DNA of 64,000 nucleotides, from the NCBI GenBank assembly GCA_963682025.1, contig OY821519.1:146300312-146364311 (forward strand), read 5' to 3'. Made by a program: the position numbers and the translations under genes. Below, one piece after another: positions 1 through 12,300 of this stretch. Under the pieces are notes generated by a model that searched no databases, had not been told where the DNA came from, and saw only the letters and a program-made list of their open reading frames with translations. Origin of the DNA: Cordilura impudica (taxonomy: Eukaryota > Arthropoda > Insecta > Diptera > Scathophagidae). Position 1 is the first letter of the stretch, and the number at the start of each line of letters is the position of its first letter.

Positions 1-950
1 ATTTGCATATTATGGGAGGTGTCACGCTCACTGGTAATTGAGGGTGGGATGGAAAAAGCTCCAATACTTACCGACAGTAAAAACGATTGTTTGCTTACTA
101 AAAAATGCATCGCAAATTTATTTGGTTAGCAGAATATTGAACAAATTGATGAATCAAATATTTCAAAAGTAATATTTCTATGGACTCCCTCACACGTTGG
201 CATCAGCCCAAATGGACTAGTAGACAAATTTGCAAAACAAGCCACATCATCAGGCACAGTCATTCCGTCTGAATTGTCTTTACGCGATGCATGCAGATCT
301 ATCTACAACATTCTATGGAAAATTTATTTGCAAGTATCTTTCCCGCACCACCAAAACAATTATGATTTCACAATTTATCTTTGTCTGCGAACAATATAAA
401 AATCTTAGATAGGCTAATGACTGGTCACATTAGATGTAAAACTCACCTAAATCGTATTGGAATTGGTTCCACAAATTTATGTGATACATGTGGTGCAGTC
501 AAAGAGCCAGACCCTCCTTTATTTCCCTGTACGAATTTAACAAACGAAAGAAGTCAATCAATATTTTCAATAAATACAATACATATCAAATTTTAAAAAA
601 TCGGCTTCCCAACGACATAAAACAGCTACTCAAATTCATCGAAATAACAAAGTAAATATTTTAACACGTCAAAATCACCGTTGTTTTTTCTTTGTTATAT
701 GTTTAAAATAGCTAGCACAAGATACAGATACAAAAACCAAATACACCAAAACACAACGCTAAAAGCAAAATACAAGTCCACACACAAATATGTGCAATCA
801 ACCCTGGAGGCAAATCACCGCATTCGATATCGAGTAAAATCAATCGAAATTCCACATTTTGGTTTATTATTTAAAGAAGACGGACAATCGTTTCACTTTT
901 ACTATTAACTAGGAGCCAAAACTCCTTAACTGTGATAATAATAATAATAA
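1..950 (+). mobile_element. I-like LINE, 3' end (RNase H and Cys-rich tail)
   Basis: The left part reads in pieces as an RNase H domain: TDSKNDC (an active-site Asp region), then FLWTPSHVGISPNGLVDKFA, the final His/Asp block. Next comes a Cys-bearing tail at 381-596 (HIRCKTHLNR ... NLCDTCGAVKEP), as in the C terminus of RNase H-bearing LINEs of the I group. There are frame breaks and no intact ORF. The 3' end is a run of TAA repeats at 934-950, as in I-factor relatives. The 5' part lies before the window. The clade is inferred from motifs only. Confidence 0.75.
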
Positions 951-2639
951 GCCTTGCTCTGAATTAATTTAGAGCTACCTCATTGTGGGCATAGGCTCTC
1001 AATAAGAAATCTCCATCTGGAGCGTCTATTTGCAATACTTCGTAATTCTAATAAGTTATAAATCTTTCTATCATTAAAATCAGGCAGACTATTAATCTCA
1101 TTTAAAGTTGAGCGACGCCAAGAGTTTTTTGGCCTTCCTCGTCTTCTTGCGCCTTGGGGATTGTAAGTTAAAGCTCTTTGGCATATGTTCGCGTCTTCTC
1201 TTCTAAGGGTATGCCCTATCCAGCCATGTTTTCGTCTTCGGATTTCGCAGTTTATATCACTCATATTTGCTGTAGCGAGTAGTTGATCATTAGTTATTGT
1301 ATTGGGCCAAAATATTCTTAATATTATACGGAGACATCTGTTAGTAAACACTTGCATTTTCCGCCTAATTTCTTCTGTTACTAGCCATGTTTCGCACCCA
1401 TATAATAATACTGACAGTACACAGGCTGAAAATATGTTTAATTTTGTCTTTTTGCTGTATTCGTTCGACCTCCATGTTTTAGATAAAAGGGCAAAAGCAC
1501 CTCTTGCTTTTCGTATTCTTGTCCTGATATCAAGAAGTGCACCACCATTTGTATCAATCATACTGCCCAAGTATTGGAACTCGCTTACATTTTCTATAAC
1601 GTGGTTGCCGATCGTTAGTGGTTGTGTTGCATCTGTATTTATGCGTATTTCCTTTGTTTTGCTGATATTAATCTTCAAACCTACTTTCTCTGATTCTCTG
1701 GCAAGATCGTAAATTTTTGCTTGTATATCAACATATCTGTGAGAAAGCTCGCATTTGTCATCGGCATAGGCGAGTGATTCCAAACGGATCTGCGGATTTA
1801 GGGGGTCCCATACTATTCCTCTCGGCTTATTTGTAGTTGAGCGTTTAACTACCGCATCTAATACAATCAGAAATAGAATCGTCGATAATAATCAACCTTG
1901 TCTAACGCCAGACGTTGTTTTAAATGGTACAGAGATTTCGCCATCATGTAGCACGGAGCATTCAAATGTGTCGTAACTCTGACGTATCATGCATGTTATT
2001 TTATCTGGCACTCCGAGGTTGGCCATATACAGTCTCTATTTATTGAGTCAAACGCCTTTTCATAGTCAACAAACAACATATATAGGGGTGATTGCATTTC
2101 GAGAGATTGTTCTATAATTAATCGCAACGTATTTATTTGGTCTGTACAGGACATTGCAGGTCTAAAGCCGGCTTGCTCTGGTCTTAGCTTGTTGTTTATG
2201 TAGGCCATCATTCGTTCTAATATTATCTTCATTATTACTTTCATCACTGCTGGAAGAACCGTTATACCTCACCAGTTGTCACATCTCGTTCTATCATCTT
2301 TCTTTGGTAATTTAATTATAATACCTTTCAACATTTCAAAAAAGTGGGTACAGCAATTCACTGAACATATTGGGATCCGCTTTAAATATTTCTGCTGGTA
2401 TATTGTCAGCACCTGCAGCTTTGTTTAGCTTCAGAGCTTTTATGGATTCGTAAATTTCCGATTTAGTAAGAGGATTTGTTCGTATGGGAAGTGTTTCAAC
2501 GTTGTTTTCATGTGTTACTTCCCTACAAGAAATGAATGACTGAAACTAACACATAAACAATTTTTGTATTAACACACTTGCAGTTTTTTTTCTATTTAAA
2601 AACATATGACTGTCATTGTTGCTGTTGTAGAGTTGTTTT

Positions 2640-3685
2640 TGTTAAGGTTTAGGAAAGGTAAGTAATTAATTAAATTAAAAGTTCAAGTTAATTTTTTTTG
2701 TTTCTTTAGGATTCTTCAAAATATGTCAGTGAATTCGTTAGTGCCATTCTCAATTGTGGTGGCTCGTCCCTCCATTATACCCTTCCACAATTTATTTTTT
2801 GCTCGCTTGTGGCCTATTCCTGTTGGATCATTAACTTAAAGATATTGCTGTAGAATCTTCACAAACTTTCAATCTAGAACTTTTATACCTCTTAGGAAAC
2901 GCATTTGTGTAAAGAATTATATTGTGCGACAATATGTTATATCCTGGATTTCGATTGTGAATGCTGTACCAGAAAATAATATGGTTATCTATTTGATATT
3001 ATACACAAGAAATATAATTGTGTGAAACAACGCTGACAGTTTATTAAATCGATTCGTAATGATTCCAGTTAAGTGCGCATGGAAGACACTATAAATATAT
3101 TGTTAATACATGCGCAATCACCAAATGAACTTATTAAGGTAATGCACTGACATTTTATTAAAAATTGTAGCTAGAAACAAAGTAAATCTTCCTTGCAGCA
3201 TTTTACACTAATCCTTATATCTATCTTTCAGTCTGTTGCCATAACATGGATATGGGAGTTTGTTTTAATATTCTGTTTTAATTTATTCCATTCTGGAATA
3301 CAGTGTCTGGAATATGATGTTGATAATATGAAATGAAATTAGTTTCTTCAAAAGAACAAAGATCTCAGAATATTGAACAAATTGATTTATGGAGGTATTA
3401 TCACAATATCTCACACACCGTTCTGTACAAACAAAGGTAGCAGTATTTGAATGGATACATAATTTACTCATAAATTTTCCAAATGAATTGTATCTGGTTT
3501 GGCCGAAATTGTTAATTCACAACACTCAAAAGGTAAGCTTTAATATAAATTGTTGATATATATGTAAGTGTTATAATAAATTGTTTTCTTTAAAAAACTA
3601 CTGATTGCACTAAGGCCCATTTCCGGAAATTTCTATTTAGATTAGGAATGTTTCGAGTGAAAAGTCAGCAAAGTTATTAAAATAT
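2640..3685 (+). pseudogene. Vac14: Vac14 fragment with introns retained
   Basis: Reads on plus in broken frames as part of Vac14, the HEAT-repeat scaffold of the PIKfyve/Fig4 complex on endosomes. Exon 2710-3138 holds LKDIAVESSQTFNLE, VRQYVISWISIVNAVPENNM and EDTINILLIHAQSPNELIK. An intron at 3139-3231 (GTAATG...TTTCAG) leads to exon 3232-3532 with VAITWIWEFV, YLTHRSVQTKVAVFEWIHNL and LAEIVNSQHSK, then GTAAGC. A further piece near 3630 reads FRKFLFRLGMF. A 52-bp intron sits at 2658-2709. Stops and frameshifts are frequent, so it is dead. Retained introns mean a DNA-level copy, not a processed mRNA copy. Confidence 0.82.
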
Positions 3686-3689
3686 CTGT

Positions 3690-4066
3690 TTTAAGCTAAG
3701 CCCATTGTCCTGTTTCAACATTGTCTCAAAGTTATCAACACGTTTCGGAATTAGTGATATTGTTGTGTTCTTAATATTTAATGTTTATTTTTAATTTTGA
3801 ATTTGATTTTTAATACAATAAATAAAAAATAATAAGTTGTGTTTCATTATAATCAAGCGTGACCAGTCAATGATGATGTATAGATCCATTATCGTTGACC
3901 ACTAAACAGCGGTAGAGTGAGCAGTTCAGATATATATTCTATGGCTTACATACTTTCTTAGGTTAGAGTAAGATGCAAAATCACATGTACACAAAAGTTT
4001 CGGTCATTTTTGTCATATTGGCGTTAATAAAATGATAGAAACTTTGTTCTACGCGATGACCGTAAC
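3690..4066. other. AT-rich stretch, nothing recognised
   Basis: Right-hand part of the insert. It holds an AATAAA-rich run around 3815-3835 and no readable protein. It may be 3' flank copied with the Vac14 fragment. Confidence 0.4.
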
Positions 4067-6059
4067 TTCAGTCAGTAGTGACCGTCATATCACCTGTCAA
4101 ATGACCGTCACTGTTCTTGTAGGGTTCTATACCGGAGCGGTTAATATTCATTGTTTCCCTAAAGTTTTCTTTCCATCTGACGAGCTGGTCTCGTGTATTT
4201 GTAATATTTTCGCTATTTTTATTTCTAATTGGAACAGATTTTTCGTTGCTACAGCTATTGAACTTCCTAGTGATATTATATAGCTTCTTCATGTCGTGTG
4301 CTTTTGCTGCTTCGTCAGCAGATAAAGCTAGGCATTGGATAAACTCTCTTTTATCATTTCTGATTGCTCGTCTAACCATTTTATCGAACTGGTTATATTC
4401 TTTTTGAGCCTCTTTCCGTTTAACATTATTCGTTGTAGCGTTTATATTGTTTTTTACTTTTCCTCGTTCTTCAATCAAGTTCCATGTGCTTTCGGAGATA
4501 AATTCATCGTATTATTTTCGGGCCTTGCAGAGTGAGTTTAGGCATGTATGCTGTATAGCAGTTTTAAGGTTTAACCATTTCTGGTTTATATCCATTTCCG
4601 GCGGTAGGTTGTTAACCCTCTCTTTCAGAGAGTCACAAAACATGGTCTTGAAATGCGGTATTTTCAGACGTTCTACATTATATTTTGTACGTGGGGTGTG
4701 TGTTCTTTTATATTTGTTCGGCAGTTTCAAATGAAGTTTACCAAAGAGCATAAAGTGGTCAGATCCTATGTCTGCTCCACGCTTATTTCGAACATCCCAT
4801 AAACAGTTACTCCACTTTGCTGTTATGCAGATGTGATCAATTTGATTTTGAGTTTCAGCGTCAGGTGATTTCCACGTCGTCTTGTGATTCAATTTGTGGG
4901 GAAAAAGTGTACCCCCAATTTTAAGTTGATTTAGACCACATTTCTACTAAGATTTCACCATTACTATTGATCGATCCAATACCATGTTTACCCATTATTC
5001 CCTCCATACCATCGTTTACCTCTCCAACTTTCGAGTTCAAAACTCCCATTACAATTTTAAAATCTTTATTGGGGATATCTTTTAAGGTTAGATACGTCAG
5101 CACCTTCAGTAGGCGCATAGCATTGCACTACCTAAGATTGATGTTCTTACATTTCAGTCGAACAGACATAATGCGATCGTTAACAAATTTATAGTCTAAT
5201 AAATAATCACAGATATTCGCATGTATCAGTATACCAACACCATATTGATGCACATCATTTTCGTTCGGCATACCAGACCACAGCCATTTTGGTTCCATCG
5301 TACTTCACTCATACCTAGGAAGGCGAGATTGTATTTTCCAAAAATTTTGCAAACTTGCTCAAGGTTGCCTGGTTGATAAGAGTGTTCTAACGTTCCATGT
5401 AGCGAATCGAAGTCCTTTATCATTGCGCGGGGTCGTCATCGTTTTTTTTTCCAGTTTGATTTTCATTTCTTCTTGAGTTTCTGGGAATTGTTTGTGTAAT
5501 TTCGGATATAATGAGTAATCGGCACAAGATATCCTAGTCTGATAATGGGGCTGCCACCTAAGCCGTCAGACCGACTTGTAACTGTGAATTCAGTGACTGA
5601 CGACACCTAATTACCTGAGACGTCATCAGTTATTAGACCATCAGGCTGCACAGTTTACATTTCGCCTTCTCACGTTTGCTAGCTCTGAAGAATATCAGAA
5701 ACCATTGCCCGGGGAATACCTAGCCTAATGCTGGCGGTGTGAGTTGCTTTGACAATTAGACAAAAGAATCATTTCTGGCCATTCCCAAGTGAAAGGCAAT
5801 CAGAGAACTTTCCACTTCTGTTAATTGCCACAATTCCCTTTAACTGTGATAGATTAAAAGTATTCTTAGTATTTTATTTTGGAAAATTTCGATAACGAAT
5901 GCGACGATTCGGCCCCCCTGGTATATGAGGGATCAAAAGTCGCAGAAACCAAACACAAAAAAAAAATCCAATAAAAGTCAACGTTACATTTACGGTAAGT
6001 TTAAATTACATCAACGGTCGGCTAACCAGACCCTAAACGATAAATACATATGTAGCTAT

Positions 6060-6065
6060 TTTATT
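6060..6065 (-). terminator. AATAAA, likely Iml1 poly(A) signal
   Basis: An AATAAA hexamer on minus lies 80 bp past the stop codon, in plain AT-rich 3' UTR. Such hexamers are frequent by chance in DNA this AT-rich, and another candidate lies near 6114. Confidence 0.4.
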
Positions 6066-6144
6066 AAAAAGTTCATACAAAATTTTAATACAAATTTTAC
6101 ATATTTAGTAAATTTTTATTTTCAAAACTAAAAGAAAGAAATTA

Positions 6145-6390
6145 TTAACTTTTATGTTCAATATTATTATTATTATTATTTATATTTTCCATATTATTTA
6201 ATGATTGACGCTTCAGTTCATGGCAATAATTCCAGAAGAGAACCAAACGATTATCACTATTTGAACAAAAATCACGGAAATCTTTAAGCATTTTTAATTG
6301 AAATATTTCACCTTCTGCTGAGTTATTAATAAGAAGAGATTTCCATTTTTTATTGGGTATCATGTGATTCCAAGCCCATAGAAAGCCAAC
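6145..6390 (-). CDS. Iml1: Iml1 last exon with stop codon (246 bp)
   Basis: Begins VGFLWAWNHMIPNKKWKSL, continues LKDFRDFCSNSDNRLVLFWN, and ends in an Asn-rich tail (five Asn codons, an ATT repeat on the plus strand) with TAA at 6147-6145. The 61-bp intron before it ends in tttatttag. Confidence 0.92.
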   Translation of the reverse strand, partial: VGFLWAWNHMIPNKKWKSLLINNSAEGEIFQLKMLKDFRDFCSNSDNRLVLFWNYCHELKRQSLNNMENINNNNNNIEHKS

Positions 6391-9300
6391 CTAAATAAAA
6401 AATATTGATTGTGGATTAATTTAACGAGTTTTAATATATTGATAGGATTACCTTTTTAGGAACATTTGTATTATTTGTATGACCATACACACACCTTGTA
6501 ACGGTGGCTTCATGGCGACTGGGTGAATCTACTTGATAATTAGTTATTTTAGAACAGCTGGAAATGAGAGTCACTATTTTATAAAATTTTCTTTTACATT
6601 TTTGACTTGCATACCGTATGAGAACAAACATATTTCCAGAACAATGTACATATTGATATTCTTTGGGCAGCACCTAAAAAGATTTTAGATTATATAAATG
6701 CATAATATGAACTACCTTCAAAAGGAATAAAAAAATTTGATAAAGGTAGACAAATTGTATTCAGTTAAAAGGATACTATTTTGAGATATACATTTTTTTT
6801 ATTATTTTTTTGTTAAGAAACAACAGTTTTTCATTCAAAAAGCCACGGATTTATTATCCCGTCTCGTATCAAAAACAACGCAAGCACAACCCTGAAAAAA
6901 TGCAAGATGGAGTGTCATAGGCTGGATCGACAATGAGAAAAATTTAAGATATCAATGAATCATCATTGAGACAGTGGAACAATCTGCTAACCGTGCTCTA
7001 GGCTCTTATTTCAAATTACAGATATCATAAAATCTACATAGTAGTACCTAGTTGTTTCCTTATTCTACAATAATATACATATATAATTCTGCTGTAATTA
7101 ATCTACATCTTTATAGGGAAAATAGAACAGATGAGAATTTAATTTTTTTGCGTTTACAGAAACAAACTAAAATCTACGGAATTCGAAACTTTTTAAATAT
7201 ATTTTTTGACAATATAGTAAATAGTTATTGAGTCATTAGGTGCTTTATTCGCATGATCCTGATGACATTCCATGTTTTTTTTTTAAGGAAAATTAATAAA
7301 TTTTTTCCTATACGGCTACTTTTTTTTTTTTTTTTGGTCAGTTCGAATCTAATTCTCGTTACGAACGGTCGTGTAAATAATTAAAGCGCTTAGAGTACAA
7401 CTATTTAAAATAAAAACAAGTGTATATTTTTGTTTTTGCAATTGCCTATTCTTGATCTCATTTGAACTCACGTGGTAAATTCAGCTTAAAACTGGAATAA
7501 AAATTTAGCGATGGCCCGAGGAGCCAAATCTTCATGTAAAAGAAAGCTCCTTGCAAACAAGAAGATGACAAAACTTCCTCCGGGTTTTGTTAAACCAAAC
7601 ATCGCGTCAACTTCCAGCAACAGATTTAGCCTGCTTGCTGGCCTTAATGATATGGACGTAACTCCTGCATCAAATCTTAACGATGTTAAACAACACAAAC
7701 CTCCACCTATAGTTGTAGAAGCTAACGCCTCATTTGCAGAAATACGAAAACTATTTGGTAAGGATTGTATTTTCAAACGTACTTCACTTGGTACCAAAAT
7801 TTTTGCTCCAAGTAAAGAATTGTACGAATGCCACAAACAAATTCATAAAGAGAGTAAAATGGAGTTTCATTCATATGGCTCCAAAGATAATAGGTTATAC
7901 ACAACCTTTTTACATGGTTTACCCCGCATTAACTCTGAGGACATCACCGAAGAGCTAAAAAACTACAACCTATCCCCTTCTTCCGTGGCTGAAAAATGTA
8001 AGGACAATTTCCAATATTATAATTTCTTGGAAAAAATACAAATCTAGATCCAGGAACAAACCAACTCAATGCTGGAACTGCTTAATGTATGGCCATGGCG
8101 GTGAACATTGTCATCGAAGTGCTGCGTGTATGATATGTGCTGAACAACATTATACAAGTGTGTGTCCGTTTAACACAAATGAAAAAAGACCAGCTGTTTT
8201 TACATGCTTTAATTGCAAAAACATGGAAAAGAGAGAACTGATAACTCTGCAAACGACATCAACTGTCCGTTACGTTCTCTCTATTTGGAAACTAGAACAA
8301 GAGTTACTTCTAAAAGTCCGAATAAAAGCAGACAACAACAAAATAACTCATTTCAATTTAAAGTTGGAGATTTCCCTAATTTAAGAAACAACAACACATT
8401 TTGTAACAATAACATCAATAATAACACAATTTTCATACAGAAGCTATTAATTTAAATACTTCTAAAAATTCTGATAAATTGCCATCATTTCTTAACGATT
8501 TTATGAATATTTCTCAATACTTTAATGATTCTGATTGTTTGTATTCTAAAATTATTAATTTTCTCAAAACTTTAAGGACTTTACCTAGAGAACAAGCTAA
8601 AATTGAATATAAAAATTTATTAAAAGAAGTTTAAATCAAATACGGCCCGTAAAAATTTAAATTTATTGTCCTTTAATGTAAGACATTTAATTGAATCAAG
8701 TAGACGTATTGAATTATTAAATTTCTTAAAATAACATAATATAGATATTTGATTTTTACAAGAAACGCATTTGAGAATTTATAATAAAAAAACTTCCAAT
8801 TTCTGCAATCGAATATTTAACAATTTAATGTAATAACTGTTTAAATAATGGTTATTTTCCGAACTCATGGAAAATTTCTAAAATTTGCACTATTTTAAAA
8901 AAAGAAAATAATTTCTGTATTAATAACTCGGGACCAATCTCATTACTTTCAAATTTTGGCAAATTGTTTGAACGTATTATTAGAGAAAAGATGGATATCT
9001 CTGTCAATCATGATTATATACCCTGTTATCAGTTTGGATTCAAAAGAAATCATTCTGCGATTGATGCTTTAGTTAAATTTCACAATGATGTTATTTTAAA
9101 CCTCCGTAATCAAAATTGTACCGTAGCCATATCTTTAGACATTGAAAAAGCTTTCGATAAAGCTTTTCATAAAGGGATTATTTATAAATTAATTCAAATT
9201 GGTTTTAATCCTTTAATTATTAAAATTTTAAGTAGCTATTTAGAAAACAGAAAATTCTTTGTTAATATTAATCATACTCATTCAGATATAAGCATAATTA

Positions 9301-12300
9301 ACAGCGGCGTACCTCAAGGAGCAATATTAGCTCCAACATCTTTCTATAATTGATGACTATAAAAAAAGTTGGGGAATTAAAATTAACCCTCTGAAATCAG
9401 AAGAAATATGTTTTAGAAATGCTTCAGGCAAATGTCCATTGTCCATTGTTGTACCTCAAAGTTAAAACTTAGTTTTATTTTTCAATGGTATTAATATCCA
9501 GTTTAAAGACAAAATTAAATCTCTTGGCATTACATTTAACAAATTATTTAAATTCAATGATCATGCACGCATTGTTAAAAAGAAAGCAATTAGAATAAAA
9601 GGAATGTTCACAAAATTACTTGTTAATAAAAAATTTGAGTAAGAAATTATTAATCTATAAAATAAGTAACCGTTCATCAATTATTTACGGTTTTCCTGTA
9701 TGGTTCACTATTTCACCAACTTTGGTATATGAGTTAGAAGTTTTAGAGATAAGTATTTGACGGTTCTGTATTAATCGAAATTTTGAAACACATATAAAAA
9801 GATTTTCTAATTTTTATATATATAAAAATGCTGGCATTCAACCACTTTTGACATACGCATTATCATTAGTTAATTCTTATACCAAAATAGCTCTTTTCCA
9901 TAAAACAATTTAATTGTAGACATTTTTAACCAAAATTCTAATTTTAATTGGTCAAATCCTATCTTTCTCCTATAGGTATTCTCAATGAAAATATTTGTCT
10001 CAATTTAGACTACAATGATTCAAATCCCATAATCTTACCTGAGTTTTATAAAAAATCGACACCGCATACCCATAGGGGTTAATTTTAGTAATTTTATTTA
10101 TTTATTTTTTTTTATCATTATTATTATTTTTGTTCATTATTTCTTTTATCATTATTATTTTTGTTCATTATTTCTTTAATTTTTTTTTCTTAGTTCTAAG
10201 TATTAACCGAGACACACGTCTCAAGTTATCTTATATTTTGTTATAACTCCAATTGAAAATATAAAACACTATACCGCAAGCAGCACCTCACATCCAATCT
10301 TATTAGAATAATACACTATAGTTCTAAGGTACTCTTTATTTATTCCATTTTTATACCCTCCACACCTCAGTGGCAGAGGGTATATATAGGTTTGTCATTC
10401 CGTGTGTAACGCATCGAAATAAATTCCTGAGACCCCAAAAATATATTTTCTTGATCTTTATGACAAGGGAAGTTGATTTACCGATGACCGTCTGTCCGTC
10501 TGTCTGTGGAAATCACGATCACGCCGTCAATATCTAAGCTAGACCGTTCGTTTTTATATAAAATCGTTGCTATTAAAAATCGTCAAAATCGGTCAAAGGG
10601 TTCTCGAGCTATGAATGAAACTTTGAATAAACTCTTGAAAAAATAAAATCTTTCAGTGTGTTTGATGTTTTTCTTAAAATATGTTGTATATGTTGTAATT
10701 CTTCGTATTGTTGAAGTCATTACAGTTGTGTGCACATATATTAATACTGCACGTGTCACATTGGCCTAAGCAAGTTTAACTACATATTTTCTTATCATTA
10801 AAATTAAATATTAAAAATTACTAAAAATAAAAAGTGGAAAATGAAAAATGAAAAATGGAAATGGAAATGGAAAATGAAAAATGAAAAATTAAAATTAATT
10901 GAAAAACTAAAAATGAAAAATGAAAAATGGAAAATGAAAAATGGAAAATTGAAAATGAAAAATCGAAAATCGGAAATGAAAAACGAAAAATGGAAAATGA
11001 AAAATGGAAAATGAAAAATGAAAAATAAAAAATGAAAAATGAAAAATTAAAATTGAAAAGTGGAAAATGAAAAATGAAAAATGGAAAATGAAAAATGGAA
11101 AACGGAAAACGAAAAATTAAAAATGGAAAATGGAAAATTAAAAATGAAAATTGAAAAATGGAAAGTGGAATATGGAAAATGAAAAATGGAAAATGAAAAA
11201 TGAAAATATAGAAATGAAATATGAAAAATGAAAAATGGAAAATGAAAATTGAAAAATGGAAAATGAAAAATGGAAAATGAGAAATTAAAAATTAAAAACT
11301 AAAGATAAAAAACTGAAGATGAAAATTGAAAAGTGAAAAATAGAAAATGATAAATTAAAAATGAAAATTGAAAATGAAAAAGGTGGAGGGTATCAAAGAT
11401 TCGGCCCAGCCGAATTTAATACTCTTCCTTGTTTTATTATATATCATTGTAATATTTTCTTTAAGACTCAATAAAATTTGAATTTGAAATTTGGAAAAAA
11501 TACAAATCCAGATCCAGGAACAAAGCAACTCAATGCTGGAACTGCTTAATATATATCCCTGGCGGTGAACATTGTCATCGAAGTGCTGCGTGTATGATAT
11601 GTGCTGAACAACATTATACAAGTGTGTGTCCGTTTAACACAAATGAAAAAAGACCAACTGTTTTACATGCTTTAATTGCAAAACAAAAAACATGGAAAAG
11701 AGAGAACTGATCACTCTACAAACGACATCAACTGTCCGTTACGTTCTATCTACTTGGAAACTAGAACAAGACTAAAATATTTCATTTCAATCAAAGGTTG
11801 ATTTCCCAAATTTAAGTAACAACAACACAAATTGTAACAATAACATCAATAATAACAGCAAAGCAACATAAACAACGATTTATTTAGCATTGATGAGCTT
11901 TTTGATATTTTCACTACAGCTATGGATGATTTGCATAGGTGCACTTCAAAAGTACAACAAATCAAAGTTGTAATGTCAATGGTGAAATACGCCCATGAAT
12001 TATACTAATAATTTAAACGAATTCAAAATGCTTCACTTGAATGCTAATGGCATTTCAAACTTTTCTAAATTAAAACAATTTGAGATACTAATTGAACGAG
12101 AAACTATTAAAATAGCGTCTTTGAATGAAACATTTTTTTCAGAAAATCATAGACCCCATTTTAAAAATTATTATTTATATAGAAGTGATAGAACAGATGC
12201 TAGAGGAGGAGGAGTAGCTCTGTTAATTCATAAATCTGCCGCACATAAAAACCTCTATATATCAAACACCTCATCAATCGAAAACATCTCAATTCAAGTT

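Larger units (their letters stand above)
2537..4074. mobile_element. Insert in the RTE-like LINE, carrying a host gene fragment
   Basis: The LINE reading stops near 4075 and resumes near 2535, so this block is foreign. Its edges show a short inverted match, TGACTGAA (2537-2544) against TTCAGTCA (4067-4074). That could be the terminal repeat of a DNA transposon or chance. The block holds a Vac14 pseudogene followed by AT-rich DNA with an AATAAA-rich stretch near 3820. I see no transposase in it. Confidence 0.5.
952..5910 (-). mobile_element. RTE-like LINE, split by an insert at about 2537-4074
   Basis: Reads on minus. The ORF probably starts with ATG at 5439 (MTTPRNDKGLRFATWNVRTL), the endonuclease opening. 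GMSEVRWNQNG follows in another frame, then HKTTWKSPDAETQNQIDHIC and GADIGSDH (4512-4892), the endonuclease end. A linker (4068-4478) is followed by RT fingers at 2400-2500 (KLNKAAGADNIPAEIFK), FVDYEKAFDSI, TSGVRQG, LAYADD, and a C terminus WIGHTLRRED ... RRRGRPKNSWRR with stop at 980. Several frameshifts and stops. The 5440-5910 part is a GC-richer 5' leader. The RTE-like label rests on the ending motif and lack of RNase H. The SR2-type C terminus could place it in a sister group. Confidence 0.8.

Noticed and set aside
1302..1712. 136-codon ORF on plus
   Set aside because: Shadow of the RTE-like reverse transcriptase C terminus on minus.
2640..3685. Functional Vac14 gene
   Set aside because: Multiple stops and frameshifts, a missing segment between NELYL and LAEIVNS, and no start or end of the gene.
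4032..4283. ORFs on plus opposite the LINE linker
   Set aside because: Shadow of the minus-strand RTE-like reading.
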